NCBI RefSeq assembly: GCF_016236915.1 | Contig: NZ_JAEHOK010000010.1 | Location: 1-64,000 of the forward strand | DNA: 64,000 bases | Direction of reading: 5' to 3' | From: Salegentibacter maritimus | GTDB taxonomy: Bacteria > Bacteroidota > Bacteroidia > Flavobacteriales > Flavobacteriaceae | Shown here: positions 35,800 through 44,833 of the stretch, piece by piece | Numbering within the stretch: the first letter of the stretch is position 1 | Layout: every line of letters starts with the position of its first letter | Translations under genes and position numbers: made by a program | Notes under the pieces: generated by a model | The model's input: the letters and a program-made list of their open reading frames with translations, nothing else | What the model was told of the DNA's origin: nothing | Databases searched by the model: none

Positions 35800-36369
35800 T
35801 TAAGATTCTAGTGTATATTTCCATTTAATGTTGCATCCAATGCTCGGTTTTTGGTTTTGCGATACTTTTTTATTGGCAAGAACGGCATCCATAGCATCGC
35901 GAAGATGCCTGCCATTAACCGGAATGCCATTTCCCGGTCTTGAATCGTCTAATTGGCCGCGGTAGATTAACTTTAATTCATCGTCAAAAAGATAAAAATC
36001 GGGTGTGCAGGAGGCTTTATAAGCTCTGGCCACTTCCTGCGATTCGTCGTAAAGGTATGGGAAAGAATATTGATGTTTTCTTGCTACCTCGTTCATATTA
36101 TCAGGATGGTCTGCCGGATAGTTTTCTACATCGTTGCTCATAATCGCGGCAAAACCAAAACCCAAAACTCGGTAGTCTCCGGCAAGTCTAACTATTTCTT
36201 CATTTACGTGCTTCACAAATGGACAGTGGTTGCTTATAAACATAATTAAAGTCCCTTTGATGCCTCTAATATCTTCGAGTGAATATCTATTGCTTGTTAT
36301 TACATCTACAAGATTAAAATTTGGAGCCGGTGTTCCTAAAGGAATCATATTTGACGCAGTTCTGGCCAT
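35800..36369 (-). CDS. Thioredoxin-like AhpC/TSA family protein
   Basis: A 189-residue thioredoxin-fold protein with no signal peptide. MFISNHCPFVKHVNEEI carries a single Cys at the CxxC site (CPFV), and YKASCTPDFYLFDD supplies a second Cys next to the cis-Pro loop. The family is widespread in Bacteroidota and cyanobacteria, usually annotated as thioredoxin family or peroxiredoxin-like. Redox activity is likely, but the partner is unknown. Confidence 0.88.
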   Translation of the reverse strand: MARTASNMIPLGTPAPNFNLVDVITSNRYSLEDIRGIKGTLIMFISNHCPFVKHVNEEIVRLAGDYRVLGFGFAAIMSNDVENYPADHPDNMNEVARKHQYSFPYLYDESQEVARAYKASCTPDFYLFDDELKLIYRGQLDDSRPGNGIPVNGRHLRDAMDAVLANKKVSQNQKPSIGCNIKWKYTLES

Positions 36370-36382
36370 AATGTTTTATAAG

Positions 36383-36458
36383 TTTACTCGATAATCGAGA
36401 TTTTTCCTAATAGTTATTGGAACTCCGAGGCTTTCCCCGAAGTCAAAAAAATCTTTTC
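36383..36458 (+). repeat. Dispersed repeat, copy 1 (TACTCGATAATCGAG type)
   Basis: Begins TACTCGATAATCGAGATTT, containing the palindrome CTCGATAATCGAG, and ends near AAAAATCTTTTCAT. A second copy in the same orientation is at 45960-46036. Both lie just upstream of minus-strand genes. Confidence 0.65.
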
Positions 36459-36517
36459 ATTTAATTCCTCATTGGCTTACCATGAGGTAATTCACTTCTG
36501 AATATAGTGTTTTTTTC

Positions 36518-36525
36518 TATTTTTG
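36518..36525 (+). promoter_or_regulatory. -7 box TATTTTTG of the CsaA-like gene
   Basis: A TANNTTTG match 15 bases before the ATG at 36540, ruling out the longer frame that starts at 36507. Confidence 0.55.
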
Positions 36526-36539
36526 TTGAAAAATACCAT

Positions 36540-36875
36540 ATGGAAATTTCCTGGAAGGATTTTGAAAAAGTTGAAATGCGAGTTGGAACAATCACTGAAG
36601 TTTCAGATTTTCCCGAAGCCAGAAATCCTGCTTATAAAATGCTTATTGATTTTGGTGAAGATATTGGCCAGAGAAAGACTTCGGCTCAAATTACCAAACG
36701 CTATAAAAAAGAAGAACTATTAAACCGCCAAATTGTGGCGGTAGTTAATTTTCCAAAGAAACAAATCGCAAATATTATGAGTGAATGCCTTGTGTTGGGA
36801 GCAGTAGGAAAAGAAAATGATATCGTACTACTAAACGCCGATTTTAAGGTTGAAAATGGACTTCGGATAGGTTAA
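36540..36875 (+). CDS. csaA: tRNA-binding domain protein (CsaA/YgjH-like)
   Basis: A 111-residue OB-fold protein resembling the tRNA-binding domains of methionyl- and phenylalanyl-tRNA synthetases. The pattern is KVEMRVGTITEVSDFPEARN, then YKMLIDFGEDIGQRKTSAQI and MSECLVLGA. Free-standing members bind tRNA or act as chaperones (CsaA in Bacillus). The promoter position decides the start at 36540. It is a single gene followed by 357 bp without another gene. Confidence 0.9.
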   Translation: MEISWKDFEKVEMRVGTITEVSDFPEARNPAYKMLIDFGEDIGQRKTSAQITKRYKKEELLNRQIVAVVNFPKKQIANIMSECLVLGAVGKENDIVLLNADFKVENGLRIG

Positions 36876-37232
36876 TCATTATTCTATTTTCTCGTATTTA
36901 CTGCCACAAGCTTCAATACAGGCCGGGCTACATTGATAAAAAAAAAGCTGTTTTCATTTAGTTTATAAGTGAGGCTAATTTTTAAATCTGCGCAATGTGG
37001 GCTAATCGTTTTGTTGTAAACATTATAAGAAGCCTCATTAATAGCTTCACCATAACAGAAACTGGTGGTAGGTTTCTATCTTTATAGAGTTTTAGGAGTT
37101 CGCGGTTTTATATAGGTTGCCCGGAGATGTCTAAAAAAATACCGGGATTTGCCAGTTTTATCTAATTATTGGCATTTCCCGGTAATTTTGCTTTCTAAAA
37201 CCTTAGGGCTCTCTATGTGATATAACTAAAAT
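36876..37232. other. Intergenic stretch without a recognised gene
   Basis: No frame here gives a protein I can support. It holds the M14 terminator at 37141-37183; the remainder is plain AT-rich sequence with scattered short palindromes. Confidence 0.5.
37141..37183 (-). terminator. Terminator of the M14 peptidase gene
   Basis: ACCGGGATTTGCCA pairs with TGGCATTTCCCGGT (two mismatched pairs), with a T-run on the minus strand, 50 bp after the M14 stop codon. Confidence 0.7.
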
Positions 37233-39755
37233 TTACATCTCGTCGCCAAAAAAGATAGCATTCATTAAAAGTTTATTGGTACCATACCAGAAAGCGCGAA
37301 AGTTCGTATTATCGGTAAATAGTATTACATTTCCGCGACCCATTCCAGTATGTTTAAAAGGAACTGTACCGGCAATATCTTCTAAGCGCGGATCACTAAT
37401 ATATCCACTTAGCAAAGGATTTTCCGTGTACCGGATAGGATTGTTGTAACTTTGCTTATCGGCTTCTACAAAAATTGTAGTATTTCTAAACAAGGCAAGT
37501 TTATCATTGGTATAACCGAAATTTACCGGATGTGAGCGATCTATCTTTGCTTCAAAAATAGCACCTCCAATACCCTGTGCACCTCTAAAATCTCTTTGTT
37601 CCTCAAAGCTAATATCCCTGGCTACCAGGCTGTCTTTTTTGATTTCCAGGTCCATAAAATCTTCCTTTTCAAAAAAGCGCGCGGCATTGCGGTAACCAAT
37701 TAAAGTTCCGCCGTCACGAACCCAGTCTTTAAGTTTTTCTATGTCTCTTTTTTCCAGAGCACTTCCGCGGGAATTGGGCAAAATTATATCGGTATAACGA
37801 CTTAAATCTGTACGCGAAAATCTCCTGGTGTCCAGTTTGGTGATTTTCATATCGTAGCGCTGGTCAAATAAATGCCAAATTTCACCGGCATCATAAGGAG
37901 TGATTCCGTCGCCCACAATTAAAGCTACTTTTGCAGGTTCAAGGGCTTCAAACTGGTTGCTTCCCAGATTTATTCCTTCGGTTAAACCAGTGTTTATAGC
38001 ATCAATTTGAACATTCGACTTTTCTACTACATTTTGTAGAAATTGATACATCTTATCTGCATCCAACTTTTGATTTTGAACCGGGATTAGAATGGTGCCG
38101 TAATCGTACTCCCTATCGGCTAAAGAAAAAGCTTGCATTCCCACTTTTGCTCGAAGCCCTTCTTCAAGAATCATATTGAGGGCTTTAGGAGAATAATAAT
38201 CGTGCCACTGCATTACATAAGCGTAATTGCTTTTCTCTAAAGTTTCAATTTTTGGTGCGGAAAGTTCTTTTATTTCTTCTCCCGCATGTTTTAGTTTAAC
38301 ATCCTCAGCAAAATCCAGGTTAAAGGCCAGGGGCAGGGTCCATGCCGAAACATCATAAAATAAACTATCTTCAAATTCGGTACGGCGTTCAAACATTGCC
38401 TTTACAAGTCTGTGTTGGCGCTGATTTTTTGGGACCACATAAGCTGAATGTTTTTTGAAATTCTTTCCTTCTGCTTCGAAATCTTCTTTTAAGCTATGAA
38501 TTTCAACCTGATGTTTTTTAAGTATTTTCGCCAGTTCGTAAGCTGAAGCAGCATCTTTTTCACTTCCAAAAACATAAGCACCATCTTTGGCAGAGTTACG
38601 GGCGTTTTTATAGAAATTACGCTGATAGTTAAGGATTTTTTCACGCATATTTTTAGCAGCTTCTAAAGTAGAAAGTGCTGCAGTAAACTGGTTGCGTATG
38701 GTGAAGGGAAAGGTTAAAATACCATTGTCGGTTTCCTGGGCGTGGCCACGAGAACTTCCCTGTTCAAAAAGAATTCCAATACTTCCGTTAATATCGGGGA
38801 AGGTAGAACCTTTTCCGTAGTAAAAATCGTCGTAATTTTCTTCGGTATAATAAAAAGAGCCTAGCTCGTCGAAAGCCTCGGCATGGTAGTTTCCTATTTC
38901 TTTAGTGAGTTCCTGGTTAATTTCTGGGGTTAACGGGTGGGTTCTTGAAGGAATTCCCGGCTGAAAGAAAAAGCTGGAATTAGAACCCATTTCGTGATGA
39001 TCGGTCAAAATATTGGGCATCCATTTATGGAATGTTGCTATACGCGCCTGAGATTCGGGCAATTGTACCGGTAACCAATCGCGGTTCATATCAAACCAAT
39101 AATGATTGGTTCTACCGCCCGGCCAAACTTCGCTATACTCTCTATCTTGTGGATCTGGATTTATATTTTCACTTTTATTGGTGTTGGCCCAATACGCAAA
39201 GCGCTGCAGCCCATCTGGATTAAATGAAGGATCAAATAAAATTATAGTATTGTTCAACAAATCTTTTACTTCTTCACTTTCGGCAGCAGCGAGGTAATAA
39301 GCTGCTAAGAGAGCAGCGTTAGAGCCGCTGGCCTCGTTTCCGTGAATAGAAAAACCCTGGTTTACCACTATAGGCATTTCTGCTACATTTAGCGAAGAGG
39401 CATTCTCTTGCGTTAATGCCAGGTGTTCTTTGCGAATCTCTTCTAAATTTTCGTGATTTTCTGGAGAAGTTATGGTGAGTAATATAAGTGGGCGACCTTC
39501 ATAAGTTTCGCCGCGATTTTCAATAGTTATTCTTGGTGACACACGGGCAAGCTCACGCATATAATTTAAGAGTAAATCGTGTGTAACATGCCATTCCCCG
39601 GGAATGTATCCAATTATATCCTGAGGTTTTGGTATGTCGTCGTTATAGTTTATATCCTGGGGCAAATAATAATCCAGGCCAAGCTCTTTATTTTCTTGTT
39701 GGGCAAACGAGTTTAAACAAATACAGAAAATTAGAAAGGGTAGAAATTTTTGCAT
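37233..39755 (-). CDS. M14 family zinc carboxypeptidase, secreted
   Basis: A protein of about 840 residues starting at 39755 with a signal peptide (MQKFLPFLIFCICLNSFAQ); the upstream frame to 39851 overlaps a terminator and is rejected. The M14 catalytic domain occupies the first 350 residues. Zinc ligands are in SIHGNEASGSN (HxxE) and LTDHHEMGSN, substrate-binding Arg in FDMNRDW, and the catalytic Glu probably in GILFEQGSSRG. The C-terminal half resembles a class I glutamine-amidotransferase-like or Rossmann domain (VALIVGDGITPYDAGEIW, IILPNSRGSALEKRDIEKL). It probably trims peptides outside the inner membrane. Confidence 0.9.
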   Translation of the reverse strand: MQKFLPFLIFCICLNSFAQQENKELGLDYYLPQDINYNDDIPKPQDIIGYIPGEWHVTHDLLLNYMRELARVSPRITIENRGETYEGRPLILLTITSPENHENLEEIRKEHLALTQENASSLNVAEMPIVVNQGFSIHGNEASGSNAALLAAYYLAAAESEEVKDLLNNTIILFDPSFNPDGLQRFAYWANTNKSENINPDPQDREYSEVWPGGRTNHYWFDMNRDWLPVQLPESQARIATFHKWMPNILTDHHEMGSNSSFFFQPGIPSRTHPLTPEINQELTKEIGNYHAEAFDELGSFYYTEENYDDFYYGKGSTFPDINGSIGILFEQGSSRGHAQETDNGILTFPFTIRNQFTAALSTLEAAKNMREKILNYQRNFYKNARNSAKDGAYVFGSEKDAASAYELAKILKKHQVEIHSLKEDFEAEGKNFKKHSAYVVPKNQRQHRLVKAMFERRTEFEDSLFYDVSAWTLPLAFNLDFAEDVKLKHAGEEIKELSAPKIETLEKSNYAYVMQWHDYYSPKALNMILEEGLRAKVGMQAFSLADREYDYGTILIPVQNQKLDADKMYQFLQNVVEKSNVQIDAINTGLTEGINLGSNQFEALEPAKVALIVGDGITPYDAGEIWHLFDQRYDMKITKLDTRRFSRTDLSRYTDIILPNSRGSALEKRDIEKLKDWVRDGGTLIGYRNAARFFEKEDFMDLEIKKDSLVARDISFEEQRDFRGAQGIGGAIFEAKIDRSHPVNFGYTNDKLALFRNTTIFVEADKQSYNNPIRYTENPLLSGYISDPRLEDIAGTVPFKHTGMGRGNVILFTDNTNFRAFWYGTNKLLMNAIFFGDEM

Positions 39756-39782
39756 ATTTTTTTTTATTTGGGATATAAATAT

Positions 39783-39815
39783 AAAAAAACCGTCCTGATT
39801 ATCTCGGGACGGTTT
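39783..39815 (-). terminator. Terminator between DUF3276 and the M14 gene
   Basis: AACCGTCC (about 39788-39795) pairs with GGACGGTT (39807-39814), followed by seven T on the minus strand. It ends the DUF3276 transcript and sets the M14 gene apart as its own unit. Confidence 0.85.
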
Positions 39816-39837
39816 ATAAAATCTTAAAAGCAATAAT

Positions 39838-40218
39838 TTAAATGTCGTCAAAACTTACATCGGTAAATTTCTTTGGTGTATTGTTTTCCTGACTTTCATC
39901 TTCAGAAGTTTCATACTCCTTTTTGAAATCTTTTTGATGACGCTCGCTAATTACCTCTTCTCCTTTTTCATTCAAGATAAAATCTGTCATCTCTTGAAGA
40001 ATTTCGTGGAAACCGGCAAAATCTTCTTTGTAAAGGTAAATTTTGTGTTTCTTGTAGAAGAAAGAACCATCATCGTTAGTAAATTTTTTACTTTCGGTAA
40101 TTGTTAGGTAATAATCGTTTGCACGTGTTGCCCTAACATCAAAAAAGTAAGTTCTTCTTCCGGCTCTCAGCACTTTAGAGAATATTTCTTCTTTCTCCAT
40201 CATTCCCTTGTCACTCAT
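39838..40218 (-). CDS. PUR-type nucleic-acid-binding protein (DUF3276)
   Basis: A 126-residue protein of the PUR-alpha-like family typical of Bacteroidota and spirochaetes. The domain runs from EIFSKVLRAGRRTYFFDVRA to HEILQEMTDFILNE, with SKKFTNDDGSFFYKKHKIYL in the middle. The acidic tail has SEDESQENNTPKKF and ends VSFDDI. PUR repeats bind single-stranded RNA or DNA. The start at 40218 gives MSDKGMMEKEE; a later Met is possible. Confidence 0.9.
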   Translation of the reverse strand: MSDKGMMEKEEIFSKVLRAGRRTYFFDVRATRANDYYLTITESKKFTNDDGSFFYKKHKIYLYKEDFAGFHEILQEMTDFILNEKGEEVISERHQKDFKKEYETSEDESQENNTPKKFTDVSFDDI

Positions 40219-40293
40219 AAAATAGATTCTTTAAATATTTTGGTTTAGTACTGCTCAAAAATCTAAAAATTTTTAACATCTAGCAAAAAAATT

Positions 40294-42051
40294 TCACATT
40301 TCTTTTTCATTTAACTGTTTTGCATATAATTCTTTATAATAGCCTGGCTGGTTTAATAATTGGGAATGAGTGCCTTGTTGTACAATAGCACCGTCTTCCA
40401 GAATAATTATTTTATCAGCGTTTTTGGCCGAAGAAATTCTGTGGCTTACAATTATGGTAGTTTTATCTTTTGAAATTTTAAAGAGATTATTTAAAATAGC
40501 TTCTTCGGTTTCGGTATCTACCGCCGAGAGGCAATCGTCAAATAATAAAATTTTTGGGTCGTGAATTATAGCACGGGCAATAGAAACTCGTTGTTTTTGA
40601 CCTCCAGAAAGGGTGATGCCACGTTCGCCAAGAACTGTTTCGTAAGCTTTGCTGAACCCAAGAATATTTTTATGTACCGAGGCATTCTTTGCAGCTTCAA
40701 ATATCTCCTGGTCGGTAGCATTTGTTTTCCCGAATTTGATGTTGCTTTTAATAGAGTCGCTAAATAAAAATGCATCTTGTGGTACGTAGCCAATACTAGT
40801 CCTTAGGCTATCCAGGTTAAGCTCTTCTATATTTTTACCATCTATACAAATTCCCCCCTTTTCTACATCGTATAGCCTACCAATAAGTTCCAGAATTGTA
40901 GATTTTCCGGCACCGGTTTTTCCTATAATGGCCAGGGTCTCACCGCTATTAATTTCAAATGAAACATTTTTAAGGGCCGTAATATTGGTGTCATCATAGG
41001 TGAAACTTACATTTTTAAAAGCAATACTACCGTGAATTTCATCGGGTGTGTCTTTTTTATTTACAATTTCTGGTTTTTCTTTTAAAAATTCGTTGATACG
41101 CTCCTGGGATGCATCAGCTTGTTGTACTAAAGAAGTTACCCAACCTATAGAGGCAATGGGCCATGTAAGCATATTTACATATAGCAGAAACTCTACAATA
41201 ACCCCAATATTTTCAATTTCCCCATTTATATATTGGTTACCGCCAATGTAAATAACCAGTACATTGCTAATTCCTATTAATAAAACCATTAGCGGAAAAA
41301 AGAAAGCCTGTACCTTAACAAGGTCAATGTTTTTATCACGACTCCCGTTGGCAAGATTTACAAAGTCGTGGTTTATTTGCTTTTCCATCCCGTAAGATTT
41401 TATAACGGCAATTCCGCTAAAGCTTTCCTGGGTAAAAGTATTTAACCTGGAAAGGTACTGCTGTACTACAGTGCTTCGCTTGTGAATTGCCACACTAATT
41501 TTATAGATAGAAAACGCCAAAACAGGAAGGGGTGCCACCGTAAATAAGGTAAGTTTTGGGGCTGCCTGAATCATAAAAATTAAGACCACCACAGTAGATG
41601 TAAAAGTGGTTACCGTATACATAATTGCCGGGCCAAGATATAATCTTACTTTGCTAACATCTTCGCTAATACGGTTCATTAAATCTCCGGTGCGATTTTT
41701 CTTATAAAAATTAAGAGAAAGCTCCTGGTAATGTTTATAGATTTCGTTTTTTAAATCAAACTCAATATCCCTTGAGACCACAATAAATGTTTGTCTCATT
41801 AAAAAAGTAAGAAATGCAGCAATTAGGGTAGCTCCAATTATTAATGCTATATTCATGGCAAGTTCGGTTTTAAGTACCTCGAGTGTACTTATCTCACCAT
41901 TAATAAATTGTTCTATAGCATCTGTAGAATCGCCAATTAGAGGAATATAATATAGTGCGAAAATACGGGCCACTATGGTTATTACCAGGCCTATCAATAG
42001 TTTCCACTTATATTTTACAAAATATTTATTGAGATGCTTAAGGTTCTTCAT
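40294..42051 (-). CDS. ABC exporter half-transporter (MdlA/YheI-like) with degenerate Walker B
   Basis: A 585-residue protein with a six-helix type-1 exporter membrane domain (about 1-320) fused to an ATPase (about 340-580). Walker A is GKTGAGKST and the signature is LSGGQKQRVSIARA. Walker B reads ILLFDDCLSAVD, with Asp in place of the catalytic Glu; the switch is IVSHRISSA. The Asp is typical of the degenerate subunit of heterodimeric exporters such as YheI/YheH or TM287/288. No partner half is adjacent, so it may pair with a distant gene or act as a homodimer. Confidence 0.9.
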   Translation of the reverse strand: MKNLKHLNKYFVKYKWKLLIGLVITIVARIFALYYIPLIGDSTDAIEQFINGEISTLEVLKTELAMNIALIIGATLIAAFLTFLMRQTFIVVSRDIEFDLKNEIYKHYQELSLNFYKKNRTGDLMNRISEDVSKVRLYLGPAIMYTVTTFTSTVVVLIFMIQAAPKLTLFTVAPLPVLAFSIYKISVAIHKRSTVVQQYLSRLNTFTQESFSGIAVIKSYGMEKQINHDFVNLANGSRDKNIDLVKVQAFFFPLMVLLIGISNVLVIYIGGNQYINGEIENIGVIVEFLLYVNMLTWPIASIGWVTSLVQQADASQERINEFLKEKPEIVNKKDTPDEIHGSIAFKNVSFTYDDTNITALKNVSFEINSGETLAIIGKTGAGKSTILELIGRLYDVEKGGICIDGKNIEELNLDSLRTSIGYVPQDAFLFSDSIKSNIKFGKTNATDQEIFEAAKNASVHKNILGFSKAYETVLGERGITLSGGQKQRVSIARAIIHDPKILLFDDCLSAVDTETEEAILNNLFKISKDKTTIIVSHRISSAKNADKIIILEDGAIVQQGTHSQLLNQPGYYKELYAKQLNEKEM

Positions 42052-42126
42052 GTAAGAATAAAAAGATAAATTTTAAGAATATGTTATTTTAACACGTTTT
42101 AAAAGTCTGTTTGTTGAAATATTCTT

Positions 42127-42134
42127 TATTTTTG
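42127..42134 (+). promoter_or_regulatory. -7 box TATTTTTG of the amino-acid dehydrogenase gene
   Basis: A TANNTTTG match 53 bases before the ATG at 42187. Confidence 0.5.
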
Positions 42135-42186
42135 CATAGTGATTTTCAGAAAAATGAAAATACTAAATTAAAAAATGTAACAAGTT

Positions 42187-43290
42187 ATGCAAGTTGATGT
42201 TCTAAACGCAAATGAACTAAAGAAGTCTGCACCAGTATTCGGTCAACTTTCTTTTGATAACCACGAACAAGTAGTTTTTTGCAACGACAAAGATACAGGT
42301 TTAAAGGCAATTATTGGTATTCATAACACGGTTTTAGGACCTGCACTGGGTGGTACCAGAATGTGGGACTACAGTAGTGAATGGGAGGCCTTGAATGATG
42401 TTTTGCGCCTTTCGCGTGGAATGACTTTTAAAAGTGCAATTACAGGACTTAATCTTGGTGGAGGAAAGGCTGTTATAATTGGTGATGCCAGGACCCAAAA
42501 AACACCTGAACTAATGAGAAGTTTTGGGCGTTTTGTAGATTCTCTTAGCGGAAAATATATCACTGCAGAAGATGTGGGAATGGAAACTGCCGATATGGAT
42601 ACTGTGCGTGAAGTTACTAAATATGTAACCGGGATTTCTGAAGACAAAGGCGGTGCCGGTAATCCATCTCCAATCACGGCCTATGGTGTTTTTATGGGAC
42701 TGAAAGCGGCTGTAAAGCATAAGTTTGGTAGTGACGACCTGGAAGGGAAATCGGTATTGGTTCAGGGAATAGGTCACGTGGGTGAAACTCTTGTAGAGCA
42801 TTTAACCCAGGATGGAGCCAGGGTTTTTATTAGTGATATTAATGAAGAACGACTTGAAGCTGTAAAAAATAAGTACGGAGCAGTAATTTTTGAAGGTTCT
42901 GATGTCTATGCTGCCGATGTAGATATCTATGCACCTTGTGCCCTGGGAGCAACCATTAACGATGATACGGTAAAGCGTATTAATGCAAAGGTTATTGCCG
43001 GTGCAGCTAACAACCAATTAGCCGATGAACTTACACACGGTAAGGTTCTTAGGGAAAGAGGAATTGTTTATGCCCCAGATTTTCTTATTAATGCCGGAGG
43101 TATTATAAATGTGTATGCAGAACTTGAAAATTACGGGAAGCAAGAAATTATGCGAAAAACAGAGAATATTTATAACACTACTTTAGAAATTCTAAGTAAA
43201 GCCGATAAGGAAGATATGACCTCTCACTTTGCAGCACTTAAAATTGCACAACAACGAATTGATGATAGAAAAAAACAAAATTTGAAGTAA
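42187..43290 (+). CDS. Glu/Leu/Phe/Val dehydrogenase (leucine dehydrogenase-like)
   Basis: A 367-residue NAD(P)-dependent amino-acid dehydrogenase, reversibly deaminating a branched-chain or related amino acid. The substrate-binding region is LGPALGGTRMWDY and the catalytic Lys lies in GLNLGGGKAVIIGD. The Rossmann domain follows with VLVQGIGHVGETLVEHL; ANNQLAD and NAGGIINVYAE close the site. The length and the LGPALGGTR motif favour leucine dehydrogenase over glutamate dehydrogenase (usually about 420-450). Confidence 0.93.
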   Translation: MQVDVLNANELKKSAPVFGQLSFDNHEQVVFCNDKDTGLKAIIGIHNTVLGPALGGTRMWDYSSEWEALNDVLRLSRGMTFKSAITGLNLGGGKAVIIGDARTQKTPELMRSFGRFVDSLSGKYITAEDVGMETADMDTVREVTKYVTGISEDKGGAGNPSPITAYGVFMGLKAAVKHKFGSDDLEGKSVLVQGIGHVGETLVEHLTQDGARVFISDINEERLEAVKNKYGAVIFEGSDVYAADVDIYAPCALGATINDDTVKRINAKVIAGAANNQLADELTHGKVLRERGIVYAPDFLINAGGIINVYAELENYGKQEIMRKTENIYNTTLEILSKADKEDMTSHFAALKIAQQRIDDRKKQNLK

Positions 43291-43308
43291 TCAATTTCAA
43301 AAGTTTGG

Positions 43309-43316
43309 TATTTTTG
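43309..43316 (+). promoter_or_regulatory. -7 box TATTTTTG of nusB
   Basis: A TANNTTTG match with TTG 24 bases upstream (43282-43284). It abuts the hairpin at 43318-43343, so the new transcript would begin in or next to the stem. Confidence 0.55.
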
Positions 43317-43317
43317 C

Positions 43318-43343
43318 AAGGCGAAAGAATATTCTTTCGCCTT
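43318..43343 (+). terminator. Perfect palindromic hairpin between the dehydrogenase gene and nusB
   Basis: AAGGCGAAAGAAT and its exact complement (13 bp each, no spacer) are followed by TTTTC. It can terminate the dehydrogenase mRNA and would also lie at the 5' end of the nusB transcript. Confidence 0.75.
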
Positions 43344-43372
43344 TTCTAATTCTAAAAAGTTCTTTTACAATT

Positions 43373-44317
43373 ATGTTGACAAGAAGACATATTCGGGTTA
43401 AAGTAATGCAATCACTCTACGCCTTTAACCAAAGCCAAAACAACAACCTGGGGACCGAGGAAAAATTCCTCCTTAAAAGTATGGAAGAGATGTACGATCT
43501 CTTTCTGGTGCAGCTAAGCCTCATTGAAGAGTTAAAAGGCCAGGCCGAAAACTTTTTAGAAAAATCCCAACAGAAATACCTTGCTACCAGTGAGGAGAAA
43601 GATCCCAATAAAAAATTCGTTTCCAATGCTATTTTTAATATTTTCCAGAATAACGAGAGTTTACAGGACGCACTGGAGTCAAGAAAAATAACCCATTGGA
43701 AAAGGGATGATGATTATGTGCAGATTATTTGGGAGGCTTTAAAAAATAGCGATATTTATAAAAGCTATATGGAAACCCGTGAGTCGAGTTTTAAAGAAGA
43801 TAAAGAGTTTATAATTGCCGTTTTTAAAGAGATTATTGCTCCCAACGAAAAACTTTACGACTATCTTGAAGACGCTAAACTTACCTGGATAGACGATTTG
43901 CCAATTGTAAATACCGCAGTATTAAAATTTCTTCAGAAATTAAAACCTCATTCTGCCGAAAGTTTAAAACTGGATAAGCTTTATAAAAATGAAGAGGATA
44001 AAGATTTTGCGAAAGATTTATTTAGAAAAACCTATCTAAATGATGATGTGTTAGCAAAAGAAATGTTGGGAAAAACCCCAAACTGGGATAAAGACCGAAT
44101 TGCAGAAATTGATATGATACTTATGAAAATGGCAATTTGTGAATTTCTTAAATTCCCTTCAATTCCGGTAAAAGTAACCATTAATGAATATTTAGAACTT
44201 GCCAAAGAATACAGTACTCCAAAGAGTAGTATTTTTATAAATGGCGTTTTAGATAAGTTATCTAAAGAGTATAGGGAACACAATAAATTAAATAAAGTAG
44301 GGCGAGGTCTTATGTAA
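43373..44317 (+). CDS. nusB: Transcription antitermination factor NusB (extended form)
   Basis: A 314-residue NusB, about twice the proteobacterial length. It starts MLTRRHIRVKVMQSLYAFNQ, and the conserved NusB core is at the C-terminus (KDRIAEIDMILMKMAICEFL, IPVKVTINEYLELAKEYSTP, FINGVLDKL). The middle 130 or so residues form an insertion typical of Bacteroidota. NusB with NusE binds boxA of rRNA operons. It is followed closely by the DUF1573 and yajC genes, and the three probably form one operon. Confidence 0.95.
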   Translation: MLTRRHIRVKVMQSLYAFNQSQNNNLGTEEKFLLKSMEEMYDLFLVQLSLIEELKGQAENFLEKSQQKYLATSEEKDPNKKFVSNAIFNIFQNNESLQDALESRKITHWKRDDDYVQIIWEALKNSDIYKSYMETRESSFKEDKEFIIAVFKEIIAPNEKLYDYLEDAKLTWIDDLPIVNTAVLKFLQKLKPHSAESLKLDKLYKNEEDKDFAKDLFRKTYLNDDVLAKEMLGKTPNWDKDRIAEIDMILMKMAICEFLKFPSIPVKVTINEYLELAKEYSTPKSSIFINGVLDKLSKEYREHNKLNKVGRGLM

Positions 44318-44359
44318 TGAAGAAAATTTCTTAATTTTAAAAATTAAATTATAAAGTTC

Positions 44360-44830
44360 ATGATTATGAAAAATGGAATCTTAATGTTGGCTGCAGTAGG
44401 GGCGCTGCTTTTTACTTCGTGTAAAGACAACAACAATAACGCCTCGGAAAAAGTAAAAGCGGAAAATGTAGAAAGTGCTGCAGAACGCGATGCACAGGCT
44501 ACCGTATATCCAAAGATGGAGTTTGAAACTTCAGAGCATGATTTTGGTACTATTCCACAGGGTAAAAATGTAGAGCATACCTTTACATTTACCAATACCG
44601 GGCAGGCGCCATTGGTAATTACAAATGCAAGAAGTACTTGCGGTTGTACCGTTCCATCTTACACCAAAGATCCAATTCAACCGGGAGAAACCGGAGAAAT
44701 GTTGGTGAAATTTAATGGCTCTGGAAAAGGTCAGGTAACAAAAACAGTAACGGTAACTGCCAATACAGAAGCCGGTACAGAGCGTCTTAAAATTAAAGCC
44801 TTTGTAGAAACCAAAGAAAACGCTAGCTAA
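44360..44830 (+). CDS. DUF1573 lipoprotein
   Basis: A 156-residue lipoprotein (lipobox LFTSC) with one Ig-like DUF1573 domain: FETSEHDFGTIPQGKNVEHT, FTNTGQAPLVITNARSTCGC and VPSYTKDPIQPGETGE. The CGCT motif is characteristic. It lies 3 bp before yajC and 42 bp after nusB. The function is not established; related ASH-type domains act as envelope scaffolds. Confidence 0.92.
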   Translation: MIMKNGILMLAAVGALLFTSCKDNNNNASEKVKAENVESAAERDAQATVYPKMEFETSEHDFGTIPQGKNVEHTFTFTNTGQAPLVITNARSTCGCTVPSYTKDPIQPGETGEMLVKFNGSGKGQVTKTVTVTANTEAGTERLKIKAFVETKENAS

Positions 44831-44833
44831 TAA

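Noticed and set aside
39756-39851. Longer N-terminus for the M14 peptidase
   Set aside because: It would read through the terminator hairpin at 39783-39815 and place a normal signal peptide internally.
42369-42677. 102-codon frame antisense to the amino-acid dehydrogenase
   Set aside because: A mirror frame of a well-supported gene, with no independent start signal or recognisable domain.
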